64,000 bases of DNA from Metapseudomonas resinovorans DSM 21078 (lineage in GTDB: Bacteria > Pseudomonadota > Gammaproteobacteria > Pseudomonadales > Pseudomonadaceae). The stretch covers positions 301,581 through 365,580 of the forward strand of contig NZ_KE384030.1 in the NCBI RefSeq assembly GCF_000423545.1, given 5' to 3'. Made by a program: the position numbers and the translations under genes. Of this stretch, positions 48,536-56,403 are shown in pieces. Every line of letters starts with the position of its first letter. Positions within the stretch are counted from its first letter, which is position 1. The notes under the pieces were generated by a model. That model did no database searches and was not told the origin of the DNA. It was given only the letters and a program-made list of their open reading frames with translations.

Positions 48536-48933
48536 ACAAGAACAGACTTTCCCTGTGGCTGCTCGGGTTCGGCCTGGTCGGTTCGGTCCAGGCCACCGAG
48601 TTGGTGTACACCCCGGTCAACCCCTCGTTCGGTGGTAACCCGCTGAACGGCACCTGGCTGCTGAACAACGCCCAGGCGCAGAACGATCACGACGACCCGG
48701 ATGCCCGTTCCACGGCCAGCCGACAGAGTGCCCTGGAGCGATTCACCAGCACCCTGGAATCGCGCCTGCTGTCGCAACTGCTGACCAACATCGAGGAGGG
48801 CAATACCGGCAGCCTCACCACCGAGTCCTTCATCATCAACATGATCGACGACGGTGGTCAGCTGACCATCGAAATCACTGATCGCGCCACCGGCGAGGTC
48901 TCGGAAGTCGTCGTCAACGGCCTGCTCCCGTAA
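48532..48933 (+). CDS. csgF: Curli assembly factor CsgF
   Basis: 133-residue exported protein. Signal peptide MNKNRLSLWLLGFGLVGSVQA, mature start TELVYTPVNPSFGGNPLNGT (the conserved GNPLNG... region that inserts into the CsgG beta-barrel), and the C-terminal domain with SFIINMIDDGGQLTIEITDR. CsgF couples secretion to nucleation of fibres at the surface. ATGA overlap with csgE; 27 bp before csgG. Confidence 0.95.
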   Translation: MNKNRLSLWLLGFGLVGSVQATELVYTPVNPSFGGNPLNGTWLLNNAQAQNDHDDPDARSTASRQSALERFTSTLESRLLSQLLTNIEEGNTGSLTTESFIINMIDDGGQLTIEITDRATGEVSEVVVNGLLP

Positions 48934-48960
48934 TCCAGGCATCGACAGGAAGCCACGACC

Positions 48961-49806
48961 ATGAACAGAGTGATGCTGCTGGTACTGTTGCTCGCCACCC
49001 TGCAAGGCTGCGGGCTGCGCCAGCCGATGTCGGCTGACACCGAAGGCCAGACCCCGACCCTGACCCCGCGCGCCTCGACCTATTACGACCTGCTCAACCT
49101 GCCCCGGCCGAAGGGGCGACTGGTGGCGGCGGTGTACGGTTTCCGCGATCAGACCGGCCAGTACAAACCGACCCCGGCCAGCTCCTTCTCCACCAGCGTC
49201 ACCCAGGGCGCCGGCAGCATGCTGGTGGATGCGCTGCAGGCCAGCGGCTGGTTCATGGTGCTGGAGCGTGAAGGCCTGCAGAACGTGCTGACCGAACGCA
49301 AGATCATCCGCGCTTCGCAGAACAAGCCCAACACCCCGGCGAACATCCAGACCCAACTGCCGCCGCTACAGGCCGCAAACCTGCTGCTGGAAGGCGGCAT
49401 CATCGCCTACGACACCAACGTGCGCAGCGGCGGCGAGGGGGCTCGCTACCTCGGCATCGGCGCCTCCCACGAGTACCGGGTCGACCAGGTCTCGGTGAAC
49501 CTGCGCGCGGTCGACGTGCGCAGCGGCATGGTGCTGGCCAACGTGATGACCACCAAGACCATCTACTCGGTGGGGCAGAGCGCCAGCGTGTTCAAGTTCA
49601 TCGAGTTCAAGGAACTGCTGGAAGCCGAGGCCGGCTACACCACCAACGAACCGGCGCAGCTCTGCGTGCTCTCGGCCATCGAATCGGCCGTGGCCCACCT
49701 CATCGCCCAGGGAGTGGAACGCCAACTCTGGCACGCCTCCGGCGACCAGCCGGTGGAGCAGACCTCACTGAAGAAATACATGGGGGCGCAGGTTTCGATC
49801 CAGTAA
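48961..49806 (+). CDS. csgG: Curli secretion channel lipoprotein CsgG
   Basis: 281-residue outer-membrane lipoprotein forming the nonameric curlin export pore. Lipobox LQGCG (Cys17). Family core: VAAVYGFRDQTGQYKPTPAS and SFSTSVTQGAGSMLVDALQA, then SGWFMVLEREGLQNVLTERK, LLLEGGIIAYDTNVRSGGEG and VLANVMTTKTIYSVGQSASV. Full length. Last gene of the operon that starts at gspE. No clear terminator follows; a REP element lies 47 bp downstream. Confidence 0.97.
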   Translation: MNRVMLLVLLLATLQGCGLRQPMSADTEGQTPTLTPRASTYYDLLNLPRPKGRLVAAVYGFRDQTGQYKPTPASSFSTSVTQGAGSMLVDALQASGWFMVLEREGLQNVLTERKIIRASQNKPNTPANIQTQLPPLQAANLLLEGGIIAYDTNVRSGGEGARYLGIGASHEYRVDQVSVNLRAVDVRSGMVLANVMTTKTIYSVGQSASVFKFIEFKELLEAEAGYTTNEPAQLCVLSAIESAVAHLIAQGVERQLWHASGDQPVEQTSLKKYMGAQVSIQ

Positions 49807-50132
49807 CGCGACAGCCCCGCCATACCGGGCCGCTTAAATACGCCTTCCGAGCCCGTAGGATGGCGTGGAGCGAAGCGATACCCATCATTCAGCCCACGCT
49901 ATGACCTGAGTGGTGCGCAGCTCAACATGCAGGGGCGAGGCATGGGCATGTTGGGCTTCGCTTCGCTCTGCACCAACCTACGGGGCCGCTGCGCGGCCCT
50001 TTATGTCTGGATTACGTGTTGCAAGCAGCTCCTACAAGGCTCTTGGCCCGTTGGTAAATCTCTCGCAATAGCTAACGCAGACACAGCGAATGAATTCGCC
50101 CCCACAAGGAGAGCCTTCATGTGTGCGGGGGC
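49807..50132. repeat. 326-bp repeat-filled intergenic region between csgG and the curlin operon
   Basis: Holds one REP copy (49853-49887, GTAGGATGGCGTGGAGCGAA-GCGATACCCATC), a related GGGCTTCGCTTCGCTCTGC element near 49950, and the third copy of the long dispersed repeat (49982-50112: ACGTGTTGCAAGCAGCTCCT, TTGGTAAATCTCTCGCAATA, GCGAATGAATTCGCCCCCAC). No gene or clear terminator. Confidence 0.65.
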
Positions 50133-50429
50133 CTACAACTGAATCCACTCCACCCGCTCTTCCTGTTCCACCCCGTCGACCCACCACTTGAGCCGAGCTT
50201 CTACCCGCGTCGTGACGGTCAGGTTGAGGCGGTTGTGCACGGGGCAGGCGCTGTCCGCCACGCCGCTCTGGCGTGACTGGCTGCGGCCGGCTGGGCCTTG
50301 GGCGATGACCAGGAGTTCGTAGCGCACATGGGGGCTGGGAGGTGCGAAGCACAGGCGCAGGTCGGCCTGGCCGGGGGCCTGGGGCTGGAGTTGGAGGCTG
50401 GCGCTGACCAGCAGGGCGGCGAGGAGCAT
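50133..50429 (-). CDS. Small CsgC/CsgH-like exported protein (candidate curlin chaperone)
   Basis: 98 residues from ATG 50429. A hydrophobic N-terminus (MLLAALLVSASLQLQPQ) serves as signal, followed by an Ig-like all-beta domain: ADLRLCFAPPSPHVRYELLV, NRLNLTVTTRVEARLKWWVD and GVEQEERVEWIQL. Two cysteines are present (RLCF and DSACPV). Size, signal peptide, Ig-like pattern and position at the end of the curlin operon fit CsgC/CsgH anti-amyloid chaperones; direct motif similarity is weak. The start is poorly marked: no SD before the ATG, and an upstream GTG (50450) lies inside the terminator hairpin. Confidence 0.6.
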   Translation of the reverse strand: MLLAALLVSASLQLQPQAPGQADLRLCFAPPSPHVRYELLVIAQGPAGRSQSRQSGVADSACPVHNRLNLTVTTRVEARLKWWVDGVEQEERVEWIQL

Positions 50430-50464
50430 GGGAAAAAGACCGCCGCCCACAACGGGGCGGCGGC
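50430..50464 (-). terminator. Hairpin terminator/attenuator after the CsgA-like gene
   Basis: Minus-strand CCGCCGCCC-CGTTGT-GGGCGGCGG followed by TCTTTTTCCC, directly after the curlin stop. It would limit expression of the CsgC-like gene relative to the major curlin. Confidence 0.82.
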
Positions 50465-50473
50465 TTCGGGGGA

Positions 50474-51856
50474 TTACTGCTGGACGACGGTGGCGGAGTT
50501 GCCGGTGCCGGTCTGGTCGACGGTGGCAGTCATGTTGAAGTTGCTCTGGTTGACCGTGGCCTGGTTGCCCCAGCCTACCTGGCTAACGATGGAGAGGTTG
50601 TTCATGTCGGCCTGGGTGATGCTGGCGACGTTGTCGCCGCCGGCGCTCTGGTAGGTCTGGCTCAGGTTGTCGCTGCCGGACTGGTCGACTTCGACGCTGT
50701 TGCCGATACCTTCGCTGGAGCCCTCGGCGATGTTGCCGCCGTCACGCTGGCTGACCACCAGGGCGTTGCTGTCGCCGGTCTGGTCGAAATACAGCTCGTT
50801 GAAGTTGCCTTCCTGGGTGAAGTTTGCGGTGTTGCCGTTGCCGTTCTGGCTCAGGCCCACGGTCTGGTCGTTGCCGAACTGGCCGCCTTCCTGGGCGCCC
50901 TGCCAGTTGCTGGCGTAGACGTTGTTGTCGTTGCCGGTCTGGTCCACGGTCAGGCTGAGGTTCACGCCTTCCTGGTAGGTCAGGCTGAGGTTGCCGTTGC
51001 CGGTCTGGGTGATGGTGCTGACGGAATCGATGGTGGCGTACTGGTCAGTCCAGGCGGCGTTGGCGTCGCCGGTCTGGGTCATGGTGGCCAGGTTGCCGGT
51101 GCCGAAGCTCTGGTCGACGACCACTTCGTTGAGGGCGCCGCCGCCCTGGTCGATGGAGGCCTGGCTGCCTTCCTGTTCGGTCTGCCAGATTTCCGCGTAG
51201 CCGGTCTCGCCGCTCTGGAAGATCACGGCCTGGTTGTCGAGGCCGGGGCCGGTCTGGTCAATGTAGGCCTGGTTATCGCTGCCGGACTGCTGGACGTCGA
51301 CGCGGCTGCTGGTCTGGTCCACCTGCCAGGTGCCGGCCTGGTTGTGCGTGCCGCTCTGGGTGATGGTGGTGGTGTTGTCCGTGCCGAATATCTGTTCGGC
51401 ATCGGCGATGTTTTCCTGGTCGACCTGGTTGATGTCGATGGTGCTGGCGACCTGGCTGTCCTGGAAGCTGAACGCGGCGTTGAAGCTGCCGTCCTGGGTC
51501 ACCGTGGCCTGGCTGTTCTGGTTGGACCACTGTTCGCTGTGGGCACTGTTCCAGTCGCCGCTCTGGGTGTGGGTGATCTGGCTTTCGGTTTCCGAGCCTT
51601 GCACGCCGGTGGAGGCGTTGTAGGTGCCGTCCTGGGTCTGGGTCACCGTGCCGGTGCCGCCCGACTGGTCGGCGTAGGCGTTGTTGTCTTCACCGAGCTG
51701 GTCCTGGGTGGCGCTGCTGAAGGACGCGGCGGCCTGCTGCACTTCGGCTACGTTTTCCAGGCCGTTCTGGGTCTGGGTCGAGAGGCTGTCGTCGGCGAAG
51801 GCCTGGATGCTGACCAGGGTCAGGATCGCGGCGGCAAGCGGTTTGTACTGGAACAT
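50474..51856 (-). CDS. csgA: CsgA-like major curlin with about 18-20 repeats
   Basis: 460-residue amyloid subunit, three times the length of E. coli CsgA. Signal peptide MFQYKPLAAAILTLVSIQAF-A, then near-continuous curlin repeats of the form Q-x-G-x2-N-x-A-x3-Q, for example VTQTQDGTYNASTGVQG, ATVTQDGSFNAAFSFQD, VDVQQSGSDNQAYIDQTG, STITQTGNGNLSLTYQEG and VEVDQSGSDNLSQTYQ. Strongly enriched in Gln, Asn, Gly, Ser, Thr and Asp, and almost free of Cys and Lys. ATG at 51856 with AGGAGG. A terminator follows the stop. Unusual repeat number and acidity suggest a thick or metal-binding fibre. Confidence 0.92.
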   Translation of the reverse strand: MFQYKPLAAAILTLVSIQAFADDSLSTQTQNGLENVAEVQQAAASFSSATQDQLGEDNNAYADQSGGTGTVTQTQDGTYNASTGVQGSETESQITHTQSGDWNSAHSEQWSNQNSQATVTQDGSFNAAFSFQDSQVASTIDINQVDQENIADAEQIFGTDNTTTITQSGTHNQAGTWQVDQTSSRVDVQQSGSDNQAYIDQTGPGLDNQAVIFQSGETGYAEIWQTEQEGSQASIDQGGGALNEVVVDQSFGTGNLATMTQTGDANAAWTDQYATIDSVSTITQTGNGNLSLTYQEGVNLSLTVDQTGNDNNVYASNWQGAQEGGQFGNDQTVGLSQNGNGNTANFTQEGNFNELYFDQTGDSNALVVSQRDGGNIAEGSSEGIGNSVEVDQSGSDNLSQTYQSAGGDNVASITQADMNNLSIVSQVGWGNQATVNQSNFNMTATVDQTGTGNSATVVQQ

Positions 51857-51911
51857 GGTATTGCCTCCTGGGGATGATTCCCTGCGAGTCGTTCGGATCG
51901 TGAGTTCGCCT

Positions 51912-52382
51912 TCAGTGCTGGATCACCTGCACGCTGAGGCCGTTTCCATACTGGGTAATGGTGCTGTTCAGTCCCTCCCCGGACTGCACGATGGACGCGC
52001 TGTTGTTGGCGCCTACCTGGTCGATCTCGGCCCGGTTGTAGGCGCCGCTTTGAGAGATGTAGGCCTGGTTGCCGGTGCCCTGCTGGGTGATCGAGGCCAG
52101 GTTCTGCACACCTTCCTGGAGGATGTAGGCCTCCTGGTCGCTGCCGTTCTGGATGATCTGTCCCAGCAACGAATGCCCGTCCTGCGTCAGCAACGCGACA
52201 TTCGCTTCGCCCAGCTGGCGCACCAGGGCCTGTTGGTCCAGGGGAGCGCCTGGCGGGCTGCCAAGGTCGGCGTTGCCGCCGGCCAGGTCGAAGTTTTCCA
52301 TCAGGTCCGCCGCCGGCAGCGCACCGCTGCCCAGCCCGAAGGCGAGCAGGGTGGCGATGCGCAGCGCGGTGGCGGTGTTCAT
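51912..52382 (-). CDS. csgB: CsgB-like curlin nucleator
   Basis: 156-residue exported protein. Signal peptide MNTATALRIATLLAFGLGSG, an N-terminal linker (about residues 25-62), then about four curlin repeats: LGQIIQNGSDQEAYILQEG, ASITQQGTGNQAYISQSG, AEIDQVGANNSASIVQSG and STITQYGNGLSVQVIQH. Length and layout match CsgB minor curlin, which nucleates fibres on the cell surface. It lies 55 bp upstream of the CsgA-like gene and 9 bp after the large exported protein gene, in one minus-strand operon. Confidence 0.92.
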   Translation of the reverse strand: MNTATALRIATLLAFGLGSGALPAADLMENFDLAGGNADLGSPPGAPLDQQALVRQLGEANVALLTQDGHSLLGQIIQNGSDQEAYILQEGVQNLASITQQGTGNQAYISQSGAYNRAEIDQVGANNSASIVQSGEGLNSTITQYGNGLSVQVIQH

Positions 52383-52391
52383 GGCCGGCGC

Positions 52392-54626
52392 CTAGCGGGG
52401 CGCCAGGGTCACGGTGCGCACCGTGCCGTGGGACGAGGTGATGGTTGCCGTGGGGTTCGCGCTCGGCGTCACGTTGGTGGTGGTTACCGAAAGCCGCCAG
52501 CGCCCGCCCAGCGGTACCGCCACAGTGCCCAGGTCCAGCGGGCCGGTGGTGGTGGTCACCTGTACGCGGATGCTGTTGCCGGTGGTGATCGAGCTCTGGC
52601 CGGTCAGGCTCCAGGTGACGCGGTTGTTGGAGCGCAGGGTGAACTCGGCGGTGGCTACCGTCAGGGTCTCAGCCGTGGCCGGCGGTGGCGACACCTGGAC
52701 CGTCACGGTGACTGGGGCGGAGAGGGCGCCGAAAGCGTCCTGCACCTGGTAGGTGAAGCTGGCGGTGAAGGCGCTGGTGACCGTGGCCGGCGGCGTGTAG
52801 GTGATGCTGGTGCCGTCGGTGCTGGCGGTGCCCTGTCCGGTGCCCGGCTGGGTCAGGTTGACCACCGAGAGCGGTGCGTTGCCTTCCGGATCACTGTCGT
52901 TGGTCAGCACGTTCAGCGTCAGCGGCACGCCCAGGGTGTTGCCGGTATCGGGCAGGGCCACTGGTGGCTGGTTGGGACTGACACTCACGGTGACCGTAGC
53001 CGGCGCCGACGCCTCGCCGCGTACGTCCATTGCACGGTAGGTGAAGGTCGCGGTGAGTGGGCTGTTGACCACCGGTGGCGGTGTGTAGACCACGCCGGTG
53101 CTGCCGTTCAGGGTCACGCTGCCCTGGCCGTCGGCCGGCTGGGTCAGCCCGGTGATGGACAGTGGCAGGTCGCCGTCGGCGTCACTGTCGTTGGTCAGTA
53201 CGGCGATGGTCACCGGTACGCCGAAGCTGGTGCTGGCGCTGTCCGCGTTGGCCACCGGTGCCTGGTTGGGCACTTCTTCCGGTGCGCTGCCGACTACCAC
53301 TACAGGTTCGGTGTCGGCACCGCCTGCCGCGGATTTCACCGTGACGACCGCTGGCGGCTGGGCCAGGTCGGTGACCCGCAGGCTCTGCAGGGTGCCGGCC
53401 TTGGTCAGGCGACCGAAGCCCTGGGCGGCGAGGTCGGGGATCTGCACCTCATCGCTGGAGCTGGCTTCGATGGTCAGCGAGCGATCGGCCCAGTTGTAGC
53501 GGGCGGTGCTGACTTTCACGACGTCTGTGACTGCACGGGAGACCGACGTGGGTTTGGTGAGGCCGGACGGATCGGTACCGGTGACCACCACGAATGGCGG
53601 GAGGACCCCCGGTGCCGGGTTGTGGGCGAAGAAGAACCCACTGCCGTCGTTCACCATGTCTGCCAGGCAGGCCGGCTGGGTGCCGCCCTCCACCAGTTCC
53701 AGGGTTTCCCGGTAGCAGAACTCGGAATTGGCCGGGCCGTTGGCGAACACTTCCAGGCGGGTGCCCTGGCTGGTGCGCCGGTAGCTGGCGCGTTCGATTT
53801 CCACCGGGGTGGCGGCGCGCGAGTCGAAGATCTTGCCGGAGACCGAGAACAGCTCGGTGCGGATGGTGCCTGCCGGCCCGCTGATTTCGACGTAGTTGGT
53901 GCCGAAGGGGCTGCCGGTCACGGTTGACGGGACATTGGGATCGCCGATGAACAGCTCCTCTTCACCGGTCTCCGGGTTGGTGGCCGGGTAGGGCGCACCA
54001 GGCCCCTTCAGGAACGGACCGACGTCGCCGTTGAGGGCGCCGTTGAAGATCCCTGGCGCACCGATGCCGATGTCGCGGGTCATGTTGATGGCGCGGCGGC
54101 CGCCTCTGTCGGCAATGTCCGCCGCGGTCACGTTGAAGGTTTCCACGCCGTAGGGGTGGGTGACCGTGTAAGTGCCGGGCGTGGGGATGCTGGCGCGGAT
54201 GCGGATACGCGCGAAGCTCTGCTGGTCGCCGGCGCGGGGTAGTTCCAGGGCGAAGGCAGCCTCGATGGCGGCGGTGTACACCTCCAGCTCATAACCGGCA
54301 GCATTGGCCGGAATGGCGGCTTCGGCCATGTACCAGAAGAGTTCACTGGGCCAGTTGTTGGGGAAGACCATCGGCTGGGTATCGTCGAACACACCCGGCT
54401 CCGGTATCAGGGTGCACATATAGGAACCGGGTACGAGAGGACTCTGGGCCTTGGACTGGCAGAGCTCCAGGCTGAGGTTGTCGTTGTCCTGGTACCACTG
54501 CGGGAAGTAACCGGTGGACGCGGTGTAAGGGCCCGGGTCGACCGCCTTGAGGGCGGCCTCGGCCATGTCGATACCCTCGACGGCGAGACCCAGGGTGGTG
54601 AGAAGCAGGCAGGGCCACTTGTTCAT
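52392..54626 (-). CDS. Novel exported matrix-type protein with cadherin-like domains
   Basis: 744 residues with a signal peptide (MNKWPCLLLTTLGLAVEGID). Residues about 30-400 form a domain shared with the neighbouring gene 54666-56027: DPGPY...WYQD, C...YMC-LIPEPGV-DDTQP, TYTVTHPYGVETFNVTAADI, AINMTRDIGIGAP, and RTELFSVSGKI. The C-terminal half holds two tandem cadherin/Big-like modules, each with APVANADSASTSFGVPVTIA-type starts and LTNDSDADGDLPLSI or LTNDSDPEGNAPLSV calcium-type motifs. No known family for the N-terminal domain. Co-transcribed with csgB and csgA, so likely an extracellular or surface component of the curli matrix. The inserted Cys pair suggests a disulfide. Confidence 0.8.
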   Translation of the reverse strand: MNKWPCLLLTTLGLAVEGIDMAEAALKAVDPGPYTASTGYFPQWYQDNDNLSLELCQSKAQSPLVPGSYMCTLIPEPGVFDDTQPMVFPNNWPSELFWYMAEAAIPANAAGYELEVYTAAIEAAFALELPRAGDQQSFARIRIRASIPTPGTYTVTHPYGVETFNVTAADIADRGGRRAINMTRDIGIGAPGIFNGALNGDVGPFLKGPGAPYPATNPETGEEELFIGDPNVPSTVTGSPFGTNYVEISGPAGTIRTELFSVSGKIFDSRAATPVEIERASYRRTSQGTRLEVFANGPANSEFCYRETLELVEGGTQPACLADMVNDGSGFFFAHNPAPGVLPPFVVVTGTDPSGLTKPTSVSRAVTDVVKVSTARYNWADRSLTIEASSSDEVQIPDLAAQGFGRLTKAGTLQSLRVTDLAQPPAVVTVKSAAGGADTEPVVVVGSAPEEVPNQAPVANADSASTSFGVPVTIAVLTNDSDADGDLPLSITGLTQPADGQGSVTLNGSTGVVYTPPPVVNSPLTATFTYRAMDVRGEASAPATVTVSVSPNQPPVALPDTGNTLGVPLTLNVLTNDSDPEGNAPLSVVNLTQPGTGQGTASTDGTSITYTPPATVTSAFTASFTYQVQDAFGALSAPVTVTVQVSPPPATAETLTVATAEFTLRSNNRVTWSLTGQSSITTGNSIRVQVTTTTGPLDLGTVAVPLGGRWRLSVTTTNVTPSANPTATITSSHGTVRTVTLAPR

Positions 54627-54665
54627 GTTGCCTCCTGGCGCTTGAGCGCTCGGCTCTGGGTTCGC

Positions 54666-56027
54666 TTAGGGAAGAATGACCACTTCTTCGGTATCACTGC
54701 CGCCGCTGCCCGAGGTGACGGTCACCGTCGCGGGAGGCGTGGGCGTGATGCCGGTGGTAAGCGTCTTGGTGGCGCCGTCCCCGCTGAGCGCGCCAATGGC
54801 GGCGCCGCTGCTGGCGGTGGCGGTGAGCGCCGGTGGCGAGGTTTCGTCGCTGCTGCTGGCCACCACGGTCAATTGGCCGGAGGCCAGGCTGTATTCGGCA
54901 CGCTGGATGTGGACCAGATCGACCAGCGGGGCGGCCTGGGTGGTGGGCGTGCTTTCCGGGATGGCGACGCTGTTGTCGGCGGTGATCGAGACGCTGGCCG
55001 GCAGCGTCGGGCTGCTGTTCGATTGGCCGTACCAGTTGCCGGTGGCGTTGGCCTCGGTCATGGGCACCGTCGTGGCGGCGCTGTCTTCGTAGCTGGCGGT
55101 GCCGGGGGGCGGCGGTGCCATGACGAAGACGTCCTGCTGGGCGCTGGCCCCGGTTTCGCCGGCGCTGCGCGAATAGGTGGAGCGCTGCACGATCACCGGG
55201 GTGGGGCGGATCACATCGGACAACTTGCCGGACACGGAGAAGAGGTTGGTGCGCAGGTCGATGCCGCCAGGGCCCTGGATGCGCACGTAGTTGGTGTCGA
55301 AGGGGCTGCCGGTGACCGGTTCGTTCAGGTTGGGGTCACCGATGAAACGCTCCGAGAGGCCGGTTTCCGGGTTCACCTCGGTGTAGGGGCCGTTGACGCT
55401 GCGCAGGAAGGGGCCGACGTCGCCGCCCAGCGCGCCGTTGTAGGTCTTGGGTGCGCCGATGCCGATGTCGCGGGTCATGTTGATGGCGCGTCCGCCGTCG
55501 GTGCCGAAGTCATCCGCGGTGACCTCGAAGACCTCCACGCCGTAGGGGTGGGTGACGGTGTAGGTGCCGATGGTGGGGACATCCACCCGGATGCGGATAC
55601 GGGCAAAGCTGATCTGGTCGCCCTCGGCCGGGTTTTCCACCACGAAGGCGGCTTCCAGCGCCGCGCCGAAGTCCAGGTCGATGCCGCTGGCGGCGTCGGC
55701 GATGGCGGCGTCGGCGGTGAACCAGAAGGCTTCCGGCGGGAAGTTGGTGGGGAAGGCCAGCGGCTGGGTGTCGTCGTAGACGCCCGGTTCCGGCAGCAAC
55801 GAGCACATGTAGGCCGGGGCGCCAGGTGCGCCGCCTGCCCGGGAGCTGATGGTCTTGGACAGGCACAGGTCCAGGGTGCGGCCGTGGGTGTCCTGGTACC
55901 AGGCGGCGAAGGAGCCTATGTCGGGGTTGTAGGGGCCCTCGTCAACGGCGTACAGGGCGGCGGTTACGTGTTCTGCGGCGACCACGAGGAAGATCGAGGT
56001 GGTGGCCTTGGCGAGTTTGCGTTGCAT
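54666..56027 (-). CDS. Novel exported protein, paralogue of the preceding N-terminal domain
   Basis: 453 residues, first gene of the curlin operon. Signal peptide MQRKLAKATTSIFLVVAAEH-VTA, then the same domain as the neighbour: DEGPYNPDIGSFAAWYQDTH, YMCSLLPEPGVYDDTQPLAF, TYTVTHPYGVEVFEVTADDF, RAINMTRDIGIGAPKTYNGA and NLFSVSGKLSDVI. It lacks the cadherin-like modules and ends in a Thr/Ser-rich tail (TPTPPATVTVTSGSGGSDTE). ATG at 56027 with AGAGGGAAAG upstream is preferred to TTG 56045. A consensus sigma-54 promoter lies about 75 bp upstream. Family not recognised; two copies in one operon suggest a functional pair. Confidence 0.8.
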   Translation of the reverse strand: MQRKLAKATTSIFLVVAAEHVTAALYAVDEGPYNPDIGSFAAWYQDTHGRTLDLCLSKTISSRAGGAPGAPAYMCSLLPEPGVYDDTQPLAFPTNFPPEAFWFTADAAIADAASGIDLDFGAALEAAFVVENPAEGDQISFARIRIRVDVPTIGTYTVTHPYGVEVFEVTADDFGTDGGRAINMTRDIGIGAPKTYNGALGGDVGPFLRSVNGPYTEVNPETGLSERFIGDPNLNEPVTGSPFDTNYVRIQGPGGIDLRTNLFSVSGKLSDVIRPTPVIVQRSTYSRSAGETGASAQQDVFVMAPPPPGTASYEDSAATTVPMTEANATGNWYGQSNSSPTLPASVSITADNSVAIPESTPTTQAAPLVDLVHIQRAEYSLASGQLTVVASSSDETSPPALTATASSGAAIGALSGDGATKTLTTGITPTPPATVTVTSGSGGSDTEEVVILP

Positions 56028-56099
56028 GAGCTTTCCCTCTTGCAATGTGGGGGCCCTCCCTGCGGATCTGCTGCGCCACAGGCTGGCTGACCGGCCCTC

Positions 56100-56115
56100 C
56101 GCAACGAGCGTGCCA
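56100..56115 (-). promoter_or_regulatory. Sigma-54 promoter of the curlin operon
   Basis: Minus-strand TGGCACGCTCGTTGCG matches the consensus TGGCACG-N4-TTGC at every defined position, with GG-N10-GC. The putative activator site 56208-56273 lies about 93 bp upstream. Confidence 0.85.
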
Positions 56116-56207
56116 GTGTTCCCGAATCACCTCGCCAAGCCGCACCCGGCAAGGCTTCTGGCCGTGCTGGATGCACTCGCCAACGGCACCGGGCAGGTGG
56201 GTGAGTC

Positions 56208-56273
56208 TCCCCACTACTGGGTGAATCTGGGGGGGGTTGGGGGAGTGGGGGAAAATCGGGTGAACCTGGGGGA
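56208..56273. promoter_or_regulatory. Putative shared activator site between the curlin operon and the second kinase
   Basis: CCCCACTACTGGG, then TGGGGGGGGTTGGGGGAGTG, GGGGAAAATCGGGTGAACCT and GGGGGAGG: a longer, less regular version of the CCCC/GGGGAA element. It lies between divergent units, so it could serve both. The rest of 56028-56403 shows nothing else. Confidence 0.5.
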
Positions 56274-56313
56274 GGCCGCATGGAGCGGGGCTTTCACTCC
56301 AAACCGGTAAAAC

Positions 56314-56329
56314 GGGCCTGGTTTATGCA
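56314..56329 (+). promoter_or_regulatory. Weak sigma-54-like promoter of the second kinase
   Basis: GGGCCTGGTTTATGCA keeps GG-N10-GC and TGCA but has a poor -24 box. Tentative. Confidence 0.4.
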
Positions 56330-56403
56330 CTGGTACCTGCGTCCAAGGCCGCCCGGTTGGCACGACGGGTCGAACCCATCACGCAACGCATAGGAAGGTT
56401 TCC

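Noticed and set aside
48961..52382. Search for a CsgD-type regulator within the curli genes
   Set aside because: No LuxR-type gene is present; control appears to be by the NtrC-type regulators instead.
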